Position numbers and translations under genes: made by a program. Below the pieces are notes generated by a model that worked only from the letters and a program-made list of their open reading frames with translations, did no database searches and was not told the origin of the DNA. Below are positions 18,521 through 26,483 of a stretch of DNA of 33,269 bases, one piece after another. How positions within the stretch are numbered: position 1 is the stretch's first letter; the number at the start of each line of letters is the position of its first letter. Source of the DNA: Paenibacillus glycanilyticus (lineage in GTDB: Bacteria; Bacillota; Bacilli; Paenibacillales; Paenibacillaceae); the NCBI RefSeq assembly GCF_030161375.1, contig NZ_BSSQ01000002.1, positions 60,610-93,878 on the forward strand. The letters are read 5' to 3'.

Positions 18521-20566
18521 ATGATTTACGTTGGAGCAAATTACCACCCCCATGATTGGCCGCGCGAGCGATGGCCGGAGGATATTCGATTAATGAAGGA
18601 GTCAGGATTCAATCTGGTTCGTCTTGGGCATTTATGCTGGGACAGCTTCGAGCCTTCGGAGGGGAATTACAGCTTCGAGTGGTTTGATGAGGTCATGGAT
18701 CTGTTCGCAGAGGCAGGGTTCAAGGTCGTTCTCGATATAGCAACTCGCCCGGCGCCAACTTGGCTGCACAAGAAATATCCGGCTATCCAGTTAGCCGACC
18801 GGAATCGGAATCCGCTTCTGGCGGTACATCGTTATATGGAGGATGTAGGTAATCCGATTTTTCAGGAATACGCGTACCGTTTCGCTGAGACGCTGACTAA
18901 GCGATATGCCGGACATCCAGCCCTTTACGCATTTGGTTTGTGCAATGAGGTAGGAAGCGGGATACCCACTTTTTCGGGAGAAGCACGCAACCGTTATGTT
19001 CAATGGCTGAGAGCAAAGTACGGAAGCGTGGAGGAATTAAATACAGCCTGGGCCGCGCAAAGATGGTCTCGCAAGCTTACCAGCTTCGAGGATGCGGAAT
19101 TCCCGGTTGCTGGTGATATTAACGGAGCACCAGAAAGAATGCTGGATATGAGGCGCTTCTTCTCCGATGAACAGCTATCCTATCTGCAAGGCTTAAGTGA
19201 CCTTGTACGTCAATATGCTCCGAATGCACGGGAAACAACGAACCATTGGGGAGAAAACCCAGTGCTTGGCTTCGATTATTTGAAAGCTTATAACCAAATC
19301 TTTGATTTGCCGGGAATCGGATTCTATCCGGGAGTTAATCCGGAAGACCGAAACGCGTTATTTGGCGCGTGCTTTACGATGAATCATCGAATTAGCGAGA
19401 AGGAAGAGCCGATTTGGTGTTTGGAATTCCAGACGGGTTCCTTTGGTGCTAATGCGCCTCCTAGAGGTGCGCTTCGAATGTATGCCTATTTATCCTTGCT
19501 GTTCCGTTCGGAGGCTATCTGCGCCTGGACATGGAGATCGATGCTGGGCGGAGAAGAGCAGTATTTATTCGGACTGTTGGATCACGATGGACTGCCTGGA
19601 AGGAAATTGGACGAGTTCCGTCAATTCACGCAGGAGATGGAGACGCTTAAAGCGATTGGGCTGCCGTATCTCCCCGAACCGGAGATTGCATTGGCCTATT
19701 CCTTCGAATCGTTCAAAGTGTCGGAGAATCAAAAAGGATACTACAAGACGGCCTATCTGGATCAAGTCATGCAGACATTCCAAGCGCTTTGCGAGGATAA
19801 TGTGGACTGCAATGTCGTAAATCTTCGCCAGATCGAGAAGAACTACAAGCTGCTGCTGGTTCCTGGCCACTGCATCATGGACGAAGCCTCTGCTCAGACG
19901 ATCAGGGAGTTCGTCGAGAACGGCGGAACGGTCATTATGACCGCCTATTCCGCTAAAGTGGATGAGCACAATACGGTATTCGGCACAACAATGCCTGGCA
20001 GGCTTAGCGACGTGTTCGGTATACGCGCTAACGCTTTCGAACGCCCTGTCTATCATTATTCGGACTCGAATGAGGGTGGTCTTCAAAAGCAGAAAATGAA
20101 TATTCGGCGGGAGACACCGAAAATTAAGCTGCATGATCAGCTGATTGATTTCCCCATTGATTACTATGAAATCGTGGAGCCTGCGACGGCGGAAGTACTG
20201 GCTGCATTCACCGGCCTTGATAGCGAGCTTCCTGCGGTTAGCGTCAATATTTACGGCAAAGGGAAAGCAGTCTATGTAGCTGTGCCTGCTCAGCTTGGCC
20301 TAATTCAAGCCTTATTGAACCAGTTCTACGCAGAGCTTGGTATTAAAAAAGGACCACAAACGCCGCAAGGCGTAGCAGCACGGCGAGTCGGAGACAGTGT
20401 GATGTATGTAAATACGACTTCGTCGGAGCAGCATGTCACTTTACCTAAATCGGGAGTTGGCAAGATTTCAGGTCGTCAGTACGAGACCATTTTGTCGTTG
20501 GATCCTTACGGGGTAGAAGTTATTGCAAGGGACATAGAGGGAGCGTATGGAAATGATCAATCGTGA
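18521..20566 (+). CDS. GH42 beta-galactosidase-family enzyme
   Basis: A cytoplasmic 681-residue retaining glycosidase of GH42. The barrel opens with GANYHPHDWPRERWPEDIRL, acid/base E143 lies in LCNEVGSG and the nucleophile E302 in WCLEFQTG. Residues from about 395 on form the trimerisation (class I glutamine amidotransferase-like) domain and a small C-terminal beta domain. The true start is the ATG at 18521 with AGAGGTG 8 bases upstream; the same frame is open for 69 more codons into GH43, but those read as GH43 shadow. It overlaps the next gene by a few bases. Family members cut beta-galactosides, and some are alpha-L-arabinopyranosidases. The NEV motif replaces the more common NEY, so specificity may differ. 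Confidence 0.9.
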   Translation: MIYVGANYHPHDWPRERWPEDIRLMKESGFNLVRLGHLCWDSFEPSEGNYSFEWFDEVMDLFAEAGFKVVLDIATRPAPTWLHKKYPAIQLADRNRNPLLAVHRYMEDVGNPIFQEYAYRFAETLTKRYAGHPALYAFGLCNEVGSGIPTFSGEARNRYVQWLRAKYGSVEELNTAWAAQRWSRKLTSFEDAEFPVAGDINGAPERMLDMRRFFSDEQLSYLQGLSDLVRQYAPNARETTNHWGENPVLGFDYLKAYNQIFDLPGIGFYPGVNPEDRNALFGACFTMNHRISEKEEPIWCLEFQTGSFGANAPPRGALRMYAYLSLLFRSEAICAWTWRSMLGGEEQYLFGLLDHDGLPGRKLDEFRQFTQEMETLKAIGLPYLPEPEIALAYSFESFKVSENQKGYYKTAYLDQVMQTFQALCEDNVDCNVVNLRQIEKNYKLLLVPGHCIMDEASAQTIREFVENGGTVIMTAYSAKVDEHNTVFGTTMPGRLSDVFGIRANAFERPVYHYSDSNEGGLQKQKMNIRRETPKIKLHDQLIDFPIDYYEIVEPATAEVLAAFTGLDSELPAVSVNIYGKGKAVYVAVPAQLGLIQALLNQFYAELGIKKGPQTPQGVAARRVGDSVMYVNTTSSEQHVTLPKSGVGKISGRQYETILSLDPYGVEVIARDIEGAYGNDQS

Positions 20567-22622
20567 AGCATTAGTGCGTCGTCACAACCCTGTCGTTCGG
20601 GGCTTTGATAAATTTTCCTCTCTGACCGTGGGTAATGGGAATTACGCGTTCACCGTTGATCCCACTGGTCTGCAGACATTTCCCCGGCTTTACGAAAATG
20701 GCGGGGTTGAGCTTGGCCACCAATCCAATTGGGCTTGGCACACGTCTCCGAATCCAATGGGCTACGAAGTAGACAAGTTTCCGAAAACCTACTATAAAAC
20801 GTTTAATGGAAGAGAGATTGGCTTTCCCTATATGCCGCGTGAAGAGGCTAGCGAGGAGTATAGATGGCTGCGCATGAACCCCCATCGCCTGCATTTGGGG
20901 GCGGTTCAGTTTCTTCCTGCGCTTCCTTCAGGTGAACCAGCCATGCCGGAGGACTTGCAGGGTATCGAGCAAACGCTGGATATGTGGACAGGTACTATAT
21001 TCAGCAGCTTCTCTTTATCAGGTGAAACAGCCTCGGTTCTGACATGCTGTCATCCTGATGAAGACATCCTTGCCATTTCGGTGAAGTCTAGTCTTCTCGT
21101 GTCGGGTCAGCTTAAATTGGCTTTGCGTTTCCCTTATGGATCTGCCGATTTTGGCGGAGCAGGCGCAGTATGGGACCGCGCGGAAGCACATCAGACGGAG
21201 GTTATTGAATTAAGAGATGCCTTCGCTCGTTTCAGCCGAACGTTAGATCAGGATCGTTATTTCGTCACTGCCGAGTGGTCGAATGGGACTATTGCATGCG
21301 ATTCGGCAGATCCGCATCTTTTTACCCTTAGTTCAGATAAAGATGAGATAGAGCTAGTCATTCGTTTTACGAAGGCCGAATGTGCCGATCCATTGCCCGA
21401 TATGGCAGAAGTGATTTCGTGCTCGGCCAAATACTGGTCGAATTTCTGGAATAGTGGTGCTGCGGTAGAACTGGCGGAGAGCCAAGATGAACGAGCCCTT
21501 GAGTTGGAACGCCGCATTATACTATCGCAATATTTAACTGCTGTGCAGTCATCCGGATCGCTTCCGCCCCAGGAGACGGGATTGACGATGAATAGCTGGG
21601 CAGGGAAATTCCATCTGGAGATGCATTGGTGGCATTCTGTACATTTTGCGCTGTGGAACCGGCCTGAGCTGCTAGCGAATAATTTAGGCTGGTATGGCGA
21701 GATTCTTCATAAGGCTCAGGAGCTGGCACATTCACAAGGATATGAAGGCGCCCGCTGGCCAAAGTGCGTAACGGAAGAGGGGATTAATGCCCCTTGCTTT
21801 ATCGAGCCGTTTCTCATCTGGCAGCAGCCACACCCGATATATTTCGCTGAGTTGCTCTACTCCATCGGCCAAGATCGTGAAACGCTGGAACGGTATAGCG
21901 AGATCGTGTTTCAAAGCGCGGAGTTTATGGCCTCCTTCGCAGACTGGGATAACCAAAGCAAACGCTATGTTCTAGGTCCGCCGCTTGCCCCTGCCCAGGA
22001 AATTTTTGATCATGCGGTTACGATGAATCCGGCCTTCGAGCTTGCTTACTGGGCGTTCGGATTGTCTGTCGCCATCCAGTGGAGAGAACGACTGGGGCTA
22101 CCGAGAGTGGAAAAATGGGATCAAGTCTTGGAACATTTATCTCCGCTGCCTGTGTCGGAGGGTCTGTACGTGGCCGCCGAAACGGCAATGGATACATTCA
22201 GCGGCGGCACCGGTATCGACGACCATCCGACGATGCTGGCTCCGTTAGGTATTTTGCCCGGCTTGATGACGGATACGGAAACGATGAGGCGGACGCTTCA
22301 CGAGGTCATGCGCTTGTGGAAGTGGAAGGATACATGGGGCTGGGACTATCCAATGATGGCGATGACCGCAGCGAGACTAGGGGAAGGACAGCTTGCTGTA
22401 GACCTGCTCCTGATCGATCGGACGAAAAATACCTATTTGCCGAACGGCCATAACTTTCAGACCAGCAGGCTGCCGATCTATCTGCCAGGCAATGGAGGTC
22501 TATTGACTGCCGTTGCCATGATGGCCGGCGGCTGGCTCGGAGGTCCCGATACAGCCGCTCCGGGTTTCCCGCAGGATGGCTCGTGGACTGTACGGTTCGA
22601 GGGATTAAATAAAATGCTTTAA
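20553..22622 (+). CDS. Putative six-hairpin (alpha/alpha)6 glycosidase, family not assigned
   Basis: A cytoplasmic protein of about 689 residues that I cannot place in one GH family. An N-terminal beta-sandwich (about 1-270, with SSLTVGNGNYAFTVDPTG) precedes a helical half rich in aromatic motifs: WAGKFHLEMHWWHSVHFALW, EGARWPK, GTGIDDHPTMLAPLG and TWGWDYPMMAMTAARLG. This order resembles GH65/GH95-type and other six-hairpin enzymes. Likely catalytic acids are the E in HLEMHWW, the E in YEGARW or the D pair in GIDDH (inference). The ATG at 20553 has AGAGGGAG 9 bases upstream; the ATG at 20547 has only 3. It overlaps GH42 by 14 bp, so it is translationally coupled and should act on the same imported sugar. 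It is the last gene of the operon. Confidence 0.72.
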   Translation: MINREALVRRHNPVVRGFDKFSSLTVGNGNYAFTVDPTGLQTFPRLYENGGVELGHQSNWAWHTSPNPMGYEVDKFPKTYYKTFNGREIGFPYMPREEASEEYRWLRMNPHRLHLGAVQFLPALPSGEPAMPEDLQGIEQTLDMWTGTIFSSFSLSGETASVLTCCHPDEDILAISVKSSLLVSGQLKLALRFPYGSADFGGAGAVWDRAEAHQTEVIELRDAFARFSRTLDQDRYFVTAEWSNGTIACDSADPHLFTLSSDKDEIELVIRFTKAECADPLPDMAEVISCSAKYWSNFWNSGAAVELAESQDERALELERRIILSQYLTAVQSSGSLPPQETGLTMNSWAGKFHLEMHWWHSVHFALWNRPELLANNLGWYGEILHKAQELAHSQGYEGARWPKCVTEEGINAPCFIEPFLIWQQPHPIYFAELLYSIGQDRETLERYSEIVFQSAEFMASFADWDNQSKRYVLGPPLAPAQEIFDHAVTMNPAFELAYWAFGLSVAIQWRERLGLPRVEKWDQVLEHLSPLPVSEGLYVAAETAMDTFSGGTGIDDHPTMLAPLGILPGLMTDTETMRRTLHEVMRLWKWKDTWGWDYPMMAMTAARLGEGQLAVDLLLIDRTKNTYLPNGHNFQTSRLPIYLPGNGGLLTAVAMMAGGWLGGPDTAAPGFPQDGSWTVRFEGLNKML

Positions 22623-22636
22623 ATTAATACAATAAA

Positions 22637-22752
22637 CCGCCCAGAAGCATGGGCGGCATGAAGTGATTTAATTCCTTATCGAAGCAATTCGATGAGGAAG
22701 GGCCGCGCATAAGCGGTAAATTAAATCGCCGATTGGACAGAGAACGTCCAAT
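22637..22752. other. Cluster of hairpins in the convergent intergenic region
   Basis: Between the last module 1 gene and the terminator lie several inverted repeats. CCGCCCA/TGGGCGG is at 22637-22656, a 12-bp TTCCTTATCGAA stem with a four-base loop at 22672-22699, a short CCGC/GCGG at 22703-22716, and ATTGGAC/GTCCAAT at 22732-22752. None has a T-run. They could be a structured 3-prime UTR protecting the long mRNA from exonucleases, or a small RNA. The region 22753-22780 shows nothing. Confidence 0.5.
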
Positions 22753-22780
22753 GCGGAAATCAGCACATAACGTTAAATAG

Positions 22781-22831
22781 AAAAGAAGCTTTCCACGAGT
22801 TCGCTGAACTTGTGGAAAGCTTCTTTTTTTT
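22781..22831. terminator. Bidirectional terminator between the two modules
   Basis: A long stem built on GAAGCTTTCCAC and GTGGAAAGCTTC, extended by AGTTC/GAACT after a one-base mismatch, carries T-runs in both directions. It can end both the plus operon (stop at 22622) and minus transcripts from module 2. Confidence 0.88.
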
Positions 22832-22840
22832 GGTTTCGTG

Positions 22841-22909
22841 TTACTGAGCTTGCTCTAGCCGCTCTCTGCAACGAATTTTGATGCGAATATCATCCATCAT
22901 TCTCATCAT
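22841..22909 (-). pseudogene. Possible 3-prime remnant or tiny ORF beside the terminator
   Basis: On minus, a frame of 22 codons from an ATG (29 codons if read back to the preceding stop) encodes the charged, helix-prone segment MMRMMDDIRIKIRCRERLEQ and ends 10 bp before the bidirectional terminator. No ribosome site precedes the ATG. The position suggests the tail of a gene that once ended at this terminator, but chance is possible. The function is unknown. Confidence 0.25.
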
Positions 22910-22962
22910 ATCGTCAATTGGAATTGTCTGGGTTCATCGTTATAGTTGAAATAAAACCATGC

Positions 22963-23856
22963 TTAACTCTTAATGGCGCCCATCATGATGCCTTTGACGA
23001 AAAACCGCTGCAGGAACGGATACACAAAAATGATTGGAAGGGTCGCGACCATCGTGACCGCCATCCGGATGCTCTCGCCGGATACCGGAGTCCGCTTCGA
23101 GCTGTTAGCCAGTTGCTCCGCTTCCGACACCATGGCGCCGGTCTGGAACTGATTTAATATTTTGACCAGAACGGCCTGAAGCGTCTTAAGCTCCGGCTTA
23201 TACGTGTAAATGTACGAGTCGTACCAGGAGTTCCAATGTCCGATGCCGATGAAGAGAGCAATGGTGGCGAGCACGGGTACACAAAGCGGCAGAACGATCC
23301 AGGTGAAAATTTGCAGGTCGTTCGCCCCGTCAATCTTGGCGGATTCCTCCAGCTCGGAAGGCAACTGCTCGATATACGTACGGACCAGAATCATGAGGAA
23401 TACTCCGATCAGGCCGGGAAAAATGAATACCCAGAACGAATCTATCAGCCCAAGCGATTTGATGATCATGTAAGTCGGAATGAGTCCTCCGCCAAAGTAC
23501 ATGGTGAAGATGAAGAACAGCGTAAGTGCCCGCCAGGCGATCAGCTCGCGTTTGCTGAGCGAGTAGGCCATCATGCTGATGGCGAGTACGGAGAGCGGCG
23601 TACCGATGACGGTCCGCAGAACGGTCACCTTCACCGAATTAATGAGCTCGCCGTTCCGGAAGATCGACGCATAGCTCTCGAGCGTGAACTCCCGCGGCCA
23701 TAGGTACAATCCCCCGCGCACCGAATCGGTTGCGTCGTTGAGCGACACGACAAGGATATTCCAGAAGGGGTAGAACGTCACAACAAAGATGACGCTGAGA
23801 AAAAGGTAAATCGACAGTTCGAACAGCTTTTCGGACAGGGACGATATTTTGCCCAT
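22963..23856 (-). CDS. ABC sugar permease, YtcP-like (module 2)
   Basis: A 297-residue permease subunit of a CUT1-type importer with six predicted helices. The EAA loop reads ELEESAKIDGANDLQIFTWI before VLP, and the tail PFLQRFFVKGIMMGAIKS is characteristic. AAGGAG lies about 10 bases before the ATG. It is the second gene of a two-permease minus-strand operon, 19 bp after its partner. The stop codon is about 130 bp from the shared terminator. Binding protein and enzyme lie across the regulator genes on the other strand, so the import system is split between two promoters. Confidence 0.93.
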   Translation of the reverse strand: MGKISSLSEKLFELSIYLFLSVIFVVTFYPFWNILVVSLNDATDSVRGGLYLWPREFTLESYASIFRNGELINSVKVTVLRTVIGTPLSVLAISMMAYSLSKRELIAWRALTLFFIFTMYFGGGLIPTYMIIKSLGLIDSFWVFIFPGLIGVFLMILVRTYIEQLPSELEESAKIDGANDLQIFTWIVLPLCVPVLATIALFIGIGHWNSWYDSYIYTYKPELKTLQAVLVKILNQFQTGAMVSEAEQLANSSKRTPVSGESIRMAVTMVATLPIIFVYPFLQRFFVKGIMMGAIKS

Positions 23857-23875
23857 GGTTCACTCGCTCCTTCTG

Positions 23876-24844
23876 TTAGAATAACGACTGGTTGTTTAGT
23901 TTTTTGGATGAGTAATTGACGATGACGACCAGGATGAATGCAACGACGGAATTAAACAACCCAACGGCAGAGGCGTACGAGAACATGGAGTTCTGCAGCC
24001 CGTATCGGAAGGAGTAGGTTGACAACACGTCGGAATACCCTTGATTAAGCCCGTTGCCAAGCAGGTAATGCTGGTCGAAGCCCGCGTTAAGCACCCCGCC
24101 GAGCGAGAAGATGAGCAGGATGACGATCGTTGGTTTCAAATGGGGAAGCGTCACGTACACAATCTGCTTGAAACGTCCGGCGCCGTCGACCTTCGCCGCT
24201 TCGTAAAGTTCCGGATTGATGGAGGAAATCGCCGCGAGATACATGATCGCGCTATAACCCATTTCCTTCCACGTGTTGCCGATGGCTACAATCCACCAGA
24301 AATAGCGGCCCTCCTGCAGGAACAGGATGCTCTCGTCCGTCAAATGCAGCCATTGCAGCAGCTTGTTGACGATGCCGTCCGAGGACAACACGGTGACGAT
24401 GATGTTCGCTGCAATAACCCATGAAATGAAATGGGGCAAGTAGGAGACGGTTTGAACCGTTTTTTTGAACATCGCCCCTTTGATCTCGTTCAATGCGATC
24501 GCGATGAGGATTGGCGCAGGAAAGGAAATGACGAGCGTCAGCATCGTTGATGCCAGCGTGTTCCGCATAATGATCAGGAAATCGCCGTTACTGAAAAAGT
24601 AGTTGAACCAATCCAGCCCGATGAATTCGCTTCGGAACATGCTGCTCCAGAAGTTGCCGAGCGATGGCTGGTAATTGACGAACGCCATATAAAGTCCCGC
24701 CATCGGCAAGTAGGCGAAGAAGATGGCCCAGACGATCGCGGGCACTAGCAGCAGGAGAAGATAACGCTGCTCGATGAACCGTAGCTTTAACCCTTTTTTC
24801 TTGCGTAATTCTTGTTTATTTAATGAATTGACGGCCGTTGCCAT
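23876..24844 (-). CDS. ABC sugar permease, LplB-like (module 2)
   Basis: The first permease subunit, 322 residues, with a basic N-terminus (KKKGLKLRF), about six helices and the EAA loop EAAKVDGAGRFKQIVYVTLP. The ATG at 24844 (MATAVNSLNKQELRKKK) is preferred: GAGGTG lies upstream, and the 68 extra in-frame codons up to 25048 run through the promoter region and into the divergent regulator gene. The promoter region holds the element shared with the module 2 binding-protein gene. As in module 1, no ATPase gene is nearby. Confidence 0.92.
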   Translation of the reverse strand: MATAVNSLNKQELRKKKGLKLRFIEQRYLLLLLVPAIVWAIFFAYLPMAGLYMAFVNYQPSLGNFWSSMFRSEFIGLDWFNYFFSNGDFLIIMRNTLASTMLTLVISFPAPILIAIALNEIKGAMFKKTVQTVSYLPHFISWVIAANIIVTVLSSDGIVNKLLQWLHLTDESILFLQEGRYFWWIVAIGNTWKEMGYSAIMYLAAISSINPELYEAAKVDGAGRFKQIVYVTLPHLKPTIVILLIFSLGGVLNAGFDQHYLLGNGLNQGYSDVLSTYSFRYGLQNSMFSYASAVGLFNSVVAFILVVIVNYSSKKLNNQSLF

Positions 24845-24904
24845 GCCAGCACCTCGTTCCTTGGTATTGTAAAAAATTATAAGATCCGCCGTTTCTGCCG
24901 GGCA

Positions 24905-24946
24905 ATAAAACAATGTGAAGAAACATACGGGAAAACGACTTTCATG
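24905..24946 (-). promoter_or_regulatory. Module 2 regulatory element and promoter of the permease operon
   Basis: Read on minus from 24946, the region aligns without gaps to 28215-28256 (33 of 42 identical), including AGTCGTTTTCC and TATGTTT. A -10-like TTTTAT (24910-24905) starts 30 bp after the A of AGTCG, as in the other copy. The -35 region is poor, as expected for an activator-dependent promoter. Confidence 0.65.
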
Positions 24947-24965
24947 ATCAGAGGAGTGACGCGGC

Positions 24966-26483
24966 ATGTTGACTATTTTTTTGGTAGAGGACGAAATGAT
25001 CGAGTTATCCCTGTTGAGGGACCATATCGATTGGGCCGGCATGGGCATTCAGGTAGCCGGCACGGCCAAAAACGGCCGAAAAGCGTGGGAGCAGATCCAA
25101 CTGCTGAAGCCGGATATCGTCTTAACCGACGTTCGCATGCCGATCATGGACGGCTTGCAGCTCGCTTCGCTTGTGCAGGCGAATTTTGAATGGATGAAGA
25201 TCGTGTTTCTTAGCGGGCATGATGAGTTTGGCTACGTGAAATCCGCTCTTCAGACAGGGGCCATCGGTTATTTGCTGAAGCCGATTAACCGCGCGGAGCT
25301 ATCCGACGTTATGGCGAAGGTGAGAGACGAGGTCGAGAAAGAGAACCTGCTTCGCATCTCGAGGCATGTCCTGATCGAGAAGCGGGTCGAGGAGTTGTAC
25401 CGCTCGGGCGGCGAAGGCAGAGAGCAATCATGGTTGGACTTAATCCGGATCGATCCGCGATTTGAGCTCAAGAAATATGTAACCGCTTTAATTCGTGGAG
25501 ATCGCAGCTGCGCAGCCGATATTCAGCCAACGTTACGCTCGCTGTTAAGCGCGAATGCGATCGAAGGTTTCGTCATCAAGCTGAATGAACGGGAATGGCT
25601 GCTTGCGGTACCGTTCGAGGCAGGCGCCGATTACGAATGTAATTGGCACGAGCTAATATCAGCGATCAAGCTTGCCCATGACCGGAGCGTGATAATTGGC
25701 ATCGCGGATACGGCAGCCGCGCTGAATCGGGCGCGCGAGATGTTGGGGGAAGCAAGGCGGGCAGCGGAGGAAAGCTTTTATATCGGTTATGGCCATATGA
25801 TTCATTCCGGTCAAGCGCGCGAGGGAACCGACACCGTCTTCGCCTCCGAGGATGCACTACTGCTGAAGGAATTGTATGCCCATGACCGGCCCGCGTTCTT
25901 GAGTCGCGTCGAGCATTATTTCGAGACGCTTGTCCGGATGCGGGCAAGCCGTCAGAAGGTGCAGGAGGTCGCATTGGACGTGCTGAAGGTGATCGGAACC
26001 GCCTGCGCGAAGCTGGAGGATCAGGCAAAGATAGAGATCGGCGAGCAGCACGAATGGAACAGGGAGATGCTGGAGCTGGACACCGTTCCGAACATCATGT
26101 CGTTCCTGCTTGAGCTCGCTGCCCGTATCGGCCGTTACTTCGAGGAGCGCGGGCAAGACCGGCATTTGCTGCTCGTGCGGGAAGTTGCCGAGCATATCGA
26201 TAAAGCGTACGCCGAAGCGCTGACGATCGATCAGCTAGCGGCCAAGGTATATATTTCCCCGAACTATTTAAGGGCTTTGTTCAAGGAGAAGCAGGGATGC
26301 ACGATCCATGAATATTTGACGAATGTCAGGCTTTCTAAGGCGGTGGAGCTGCTCGCGGACCGCACGCTCAAAATACATGACGTGGCAAATAAGGTCGGCT
26401 ACGATAATACTTCGTATTTTTGTTCGTTTTTTTATAAAACGAAAGGAGTTACGCCGAATGAATACCGTAAAAAATATCTTTAG
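24966..26483 (+). CDS. AraC-type response regulator (YesN class, module 2)
   Basis: A 505-residue response regulator. The receiver domain has LVEDE and phospho-acceptor D55 in DIVLTDVRMP, with the conserved lysine in YLLKPINR. The variable middle (about 150-390) is followed by a double AraC helix-turn-helix (LTIDQLAAKVYISPNYLRAL, then VANKVGYDNTSYFCSFF). GAGGAG lies 9-10 bases before the ATG. The gene overlaps the kinase gene by 26 bp, so the pair is translationally coupled, with the regulator first, opposite to module 1. It should bind the element found before the permease and binding-protein genes (inference). Sequence is only moderately like the module 1 regulator, and the two target elements differ. 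Confidence 0.94.
   Translation: MLTIFLVEDEMIELSLLRDHIDWAGMGIQVAGTAKNGRKAWEQIQLLKPDIVLTDVRMPIMDGLQLASLVQANFEWMKIVFLSGHDEFGYVKSALQTGAIGYLLKPINRAELSDVMAKVRDEVEKENLLRISRHVLIEKRVEELYRSGGEGREQSWLDLIRIDPRFELKKYVTALIRGDRSCAADIQPTLRSLLSANAIEGFVIKLNEREWLLAVPFEAGADYECNWHELISAIKLAHDRSVIIGIADTAAALNRAREMLGEARRAAEESFYIGYGHMIHSGQAREGTDTVFASEDALLLKELYAHDRPAFLSRVEHYFETLVRMRASRQKVQEVALDVLKVIGTACAKLEDQAKIEIGEQHEWNREMLELDTVPNIMSFLLELAARIGRYFEERGQDRHLLLVREVAEHIDKAYAEALTIDQLAAKVYISPNYLRALFKEKQGCTIHEYLTNVRLSKAVELLADRTLKIHDVANKVGYDNTSYFCSFFYKTKGVTPNEYRKKYL

Noticed and set aside
24845..25048. N-terminal extension of the module 2 LplB-like permease
   Set aside because: It would run through the divergent promoter region and into the regulator gene, and the extra residues do not resemble permease N-termini.
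26323..26457. N-terminal extension of the module 2 kinase frame
   Set aside because: It lies within the AraC domain of the regulator gene; the ATG at 26458 has a good Shine-Dalgarno and precedes TM1.
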